This document shows positions 5,804-6,039 of a DNA stretch of 6,039 bases, in pieces; position 1 is the first letter of the stretch; each line of letters begins with the position of its first letter. The DNA is taken from NCBI GenBank assembly GCA_019247865.1, contig JAFBAJ010000014.1, positions 1 through 6,039 of the forward strand, given 5' to 3'. The DNA comes from Acidobacteriota bacterium (GTDB taxonomy: Bacteria > Acidobacteriota > Blastocatellia > Pyrinomonadales > Pyrinomonadaceae). The notes below the pieces were generated by a model. That model was not told the origin of the DNA. It ran no database searches and saw nothing but the letters and a program-made list of their open reading frames with translations. The translations under genes and the position numbers were made by a program.

Positions 5804-6039
5804 GGCTGGCTCCCCTTGATCTCCTCGCGGCGGCAATCGAATAGTGTGAGATAGCCGCTGTCGTTGATGGTGTGCGTCGTCGCGGTCACAAAATAGCGGC
5901 CGCTGAAGCGCTTGCCGAGGCCGCTGATGACGACGACGCTGCCCGCCCGCAAATCCGGCAGGCCGAGGCTCGTGCCGTGGCCTGTGACCAGATCTTTGGC
6001 GATGTTGTTGAGCGCGGCGATAGCCAGTTTCTTAGCCTC
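5800..6039 (-). CDS. Phage late control D (gpD)-like spike-hub protein, C-terminal end only
   Basis: This is the last 79 codons of a gene whose 5' part lies beyond the window; the frame is open to the edge. gpD-family proteins form the trimeric hub at the end of the tail tube, equivalent to T4 gp27 and the N-terminal half of VgrG. The visible part reads GLPDLRAGSVVVISGLGKRF, then SGRYFVTATTHTIND and a closing GYLTLFDCRRE. This pattern of an 'LRAG..V.I.GLG.RFSG.Y.VT..THTI' strand run, a GY and a final RR is typical of the C-terminus of this family. The TGA stop overlaps the ATG of the downstream spike gene as ATGA, so the two are probably translationally coupled and made in similar amounts. 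Identity rests on family pattern recognition of the C-terminus alone; the N-terminal domains cannot be checked here. Confidence 0.88.
   Translation of the reverse strand, partial: EAKKLAIAALNNIAKDLVTGHGTSLGLPDLRAGSVVVISGLGKRFSGRYFVTATTHTINDSGYLTLFDCRREEIKGSQP
5810..5817 (-). promoter_or_regulatory. Ribosome binding site for the gpV-like gene
   Basis: On the minus strand AAGGGGAG lies 6 nt before the ATG at 5803, inside the end of the gpD-like gene. It supports this ATG over the in-frame ATG 33 nt upstream. Confidence 0.7.

Noticed and set aside
5804..5836. Eleven-residue upstream extension of the gpV-like protein
   Set aside because: It overlaps the gpD-like gene by 37 nt, and the ATG at 5803 has a better ribosome site and the usual ATGA junction.
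1..6039. CRISPR array, tRNA, rRNA, insertion sequence or transcription terminator
   Set aside because: No regularly spaced direct repeats, cloverleaf, rRNA-like segment, transposase or hairpin followed by a T-run was seen. The gene gaps are too short to hold any of these.

Overview
The window is one densely packed minus-strand gene cluster. It encodes baseplate and spike components of a phage-tail-like contractile injection system. The nearest textbook relatives are the extracellular systems (eCIS; Afp/PVC type) and related tailed-phage and T6SS baseplates. By eye the DNA is GC-rich, with a strong GC bias at third codon positions and several GTG starts. The sequence does not fix the host. An environmental bacterium is likely, and Acidobacteriota (Blastocatellia), Chloroflexota, Cyanobacteriota, Actinomycetota or a deltaproteobacterial lineage would all fit. 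No integrase, transposase, lysis or capsid gene is present, so nothing here shows a complete prophage.

Layout in transcription order, from high to low coordinates: (1) the C-terminal end of a gpD-like spike-hub protein, cut by the window edge (5800-6039); (2) a gpV/gp5-type spike protein with an OB fold and a beta-helix-like tail (5219-5803), overlapping gene 1 as ATGA; (3) a PAAR spike-tip protein (4817-5203); (4) a gp25-like baseplate wedge protein (4413-4811); (5) a large gpJ/gp6-like baseplate wedge protein (2414-4399); (6) a gpI-type tail protein with a long N-terminal extension containing NHL-like beta-propeller repeats (95-2398); (7) the first 24 codons of a Cys/His-rich protein running off the low end (1-74). 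Gene gaps are 20 nt or less, and several Shine-Dalgarno sequences lie across or beside the preceding stop codon. This indicates one translationally coupled operon. I see no internal promoter or terminator and no intergenic stretch longer than about 20 bases.

Inferred assembly: gpD and gpV together form the hub and spike that is a single VgrG-like protein in T6SS and Afp8. PAAR caps the spike tip. gp25, gpJ and gpI build the wedge that surrounds the hub and starts sheath assembly. Sheath, tube, LysM/hub adaptor, ATPase, fibre and effector genes are not in the window and would be expected on either side.

The points most worth a second look are the split spike (gpD and gpV as separate genes), the beta-propeller extension on the gpI-like protein, a roughly 22-codon apparent insertion with a perfect DNA hairpin inside that protein's conserved domain, and the Cys-rich start of the next gene.
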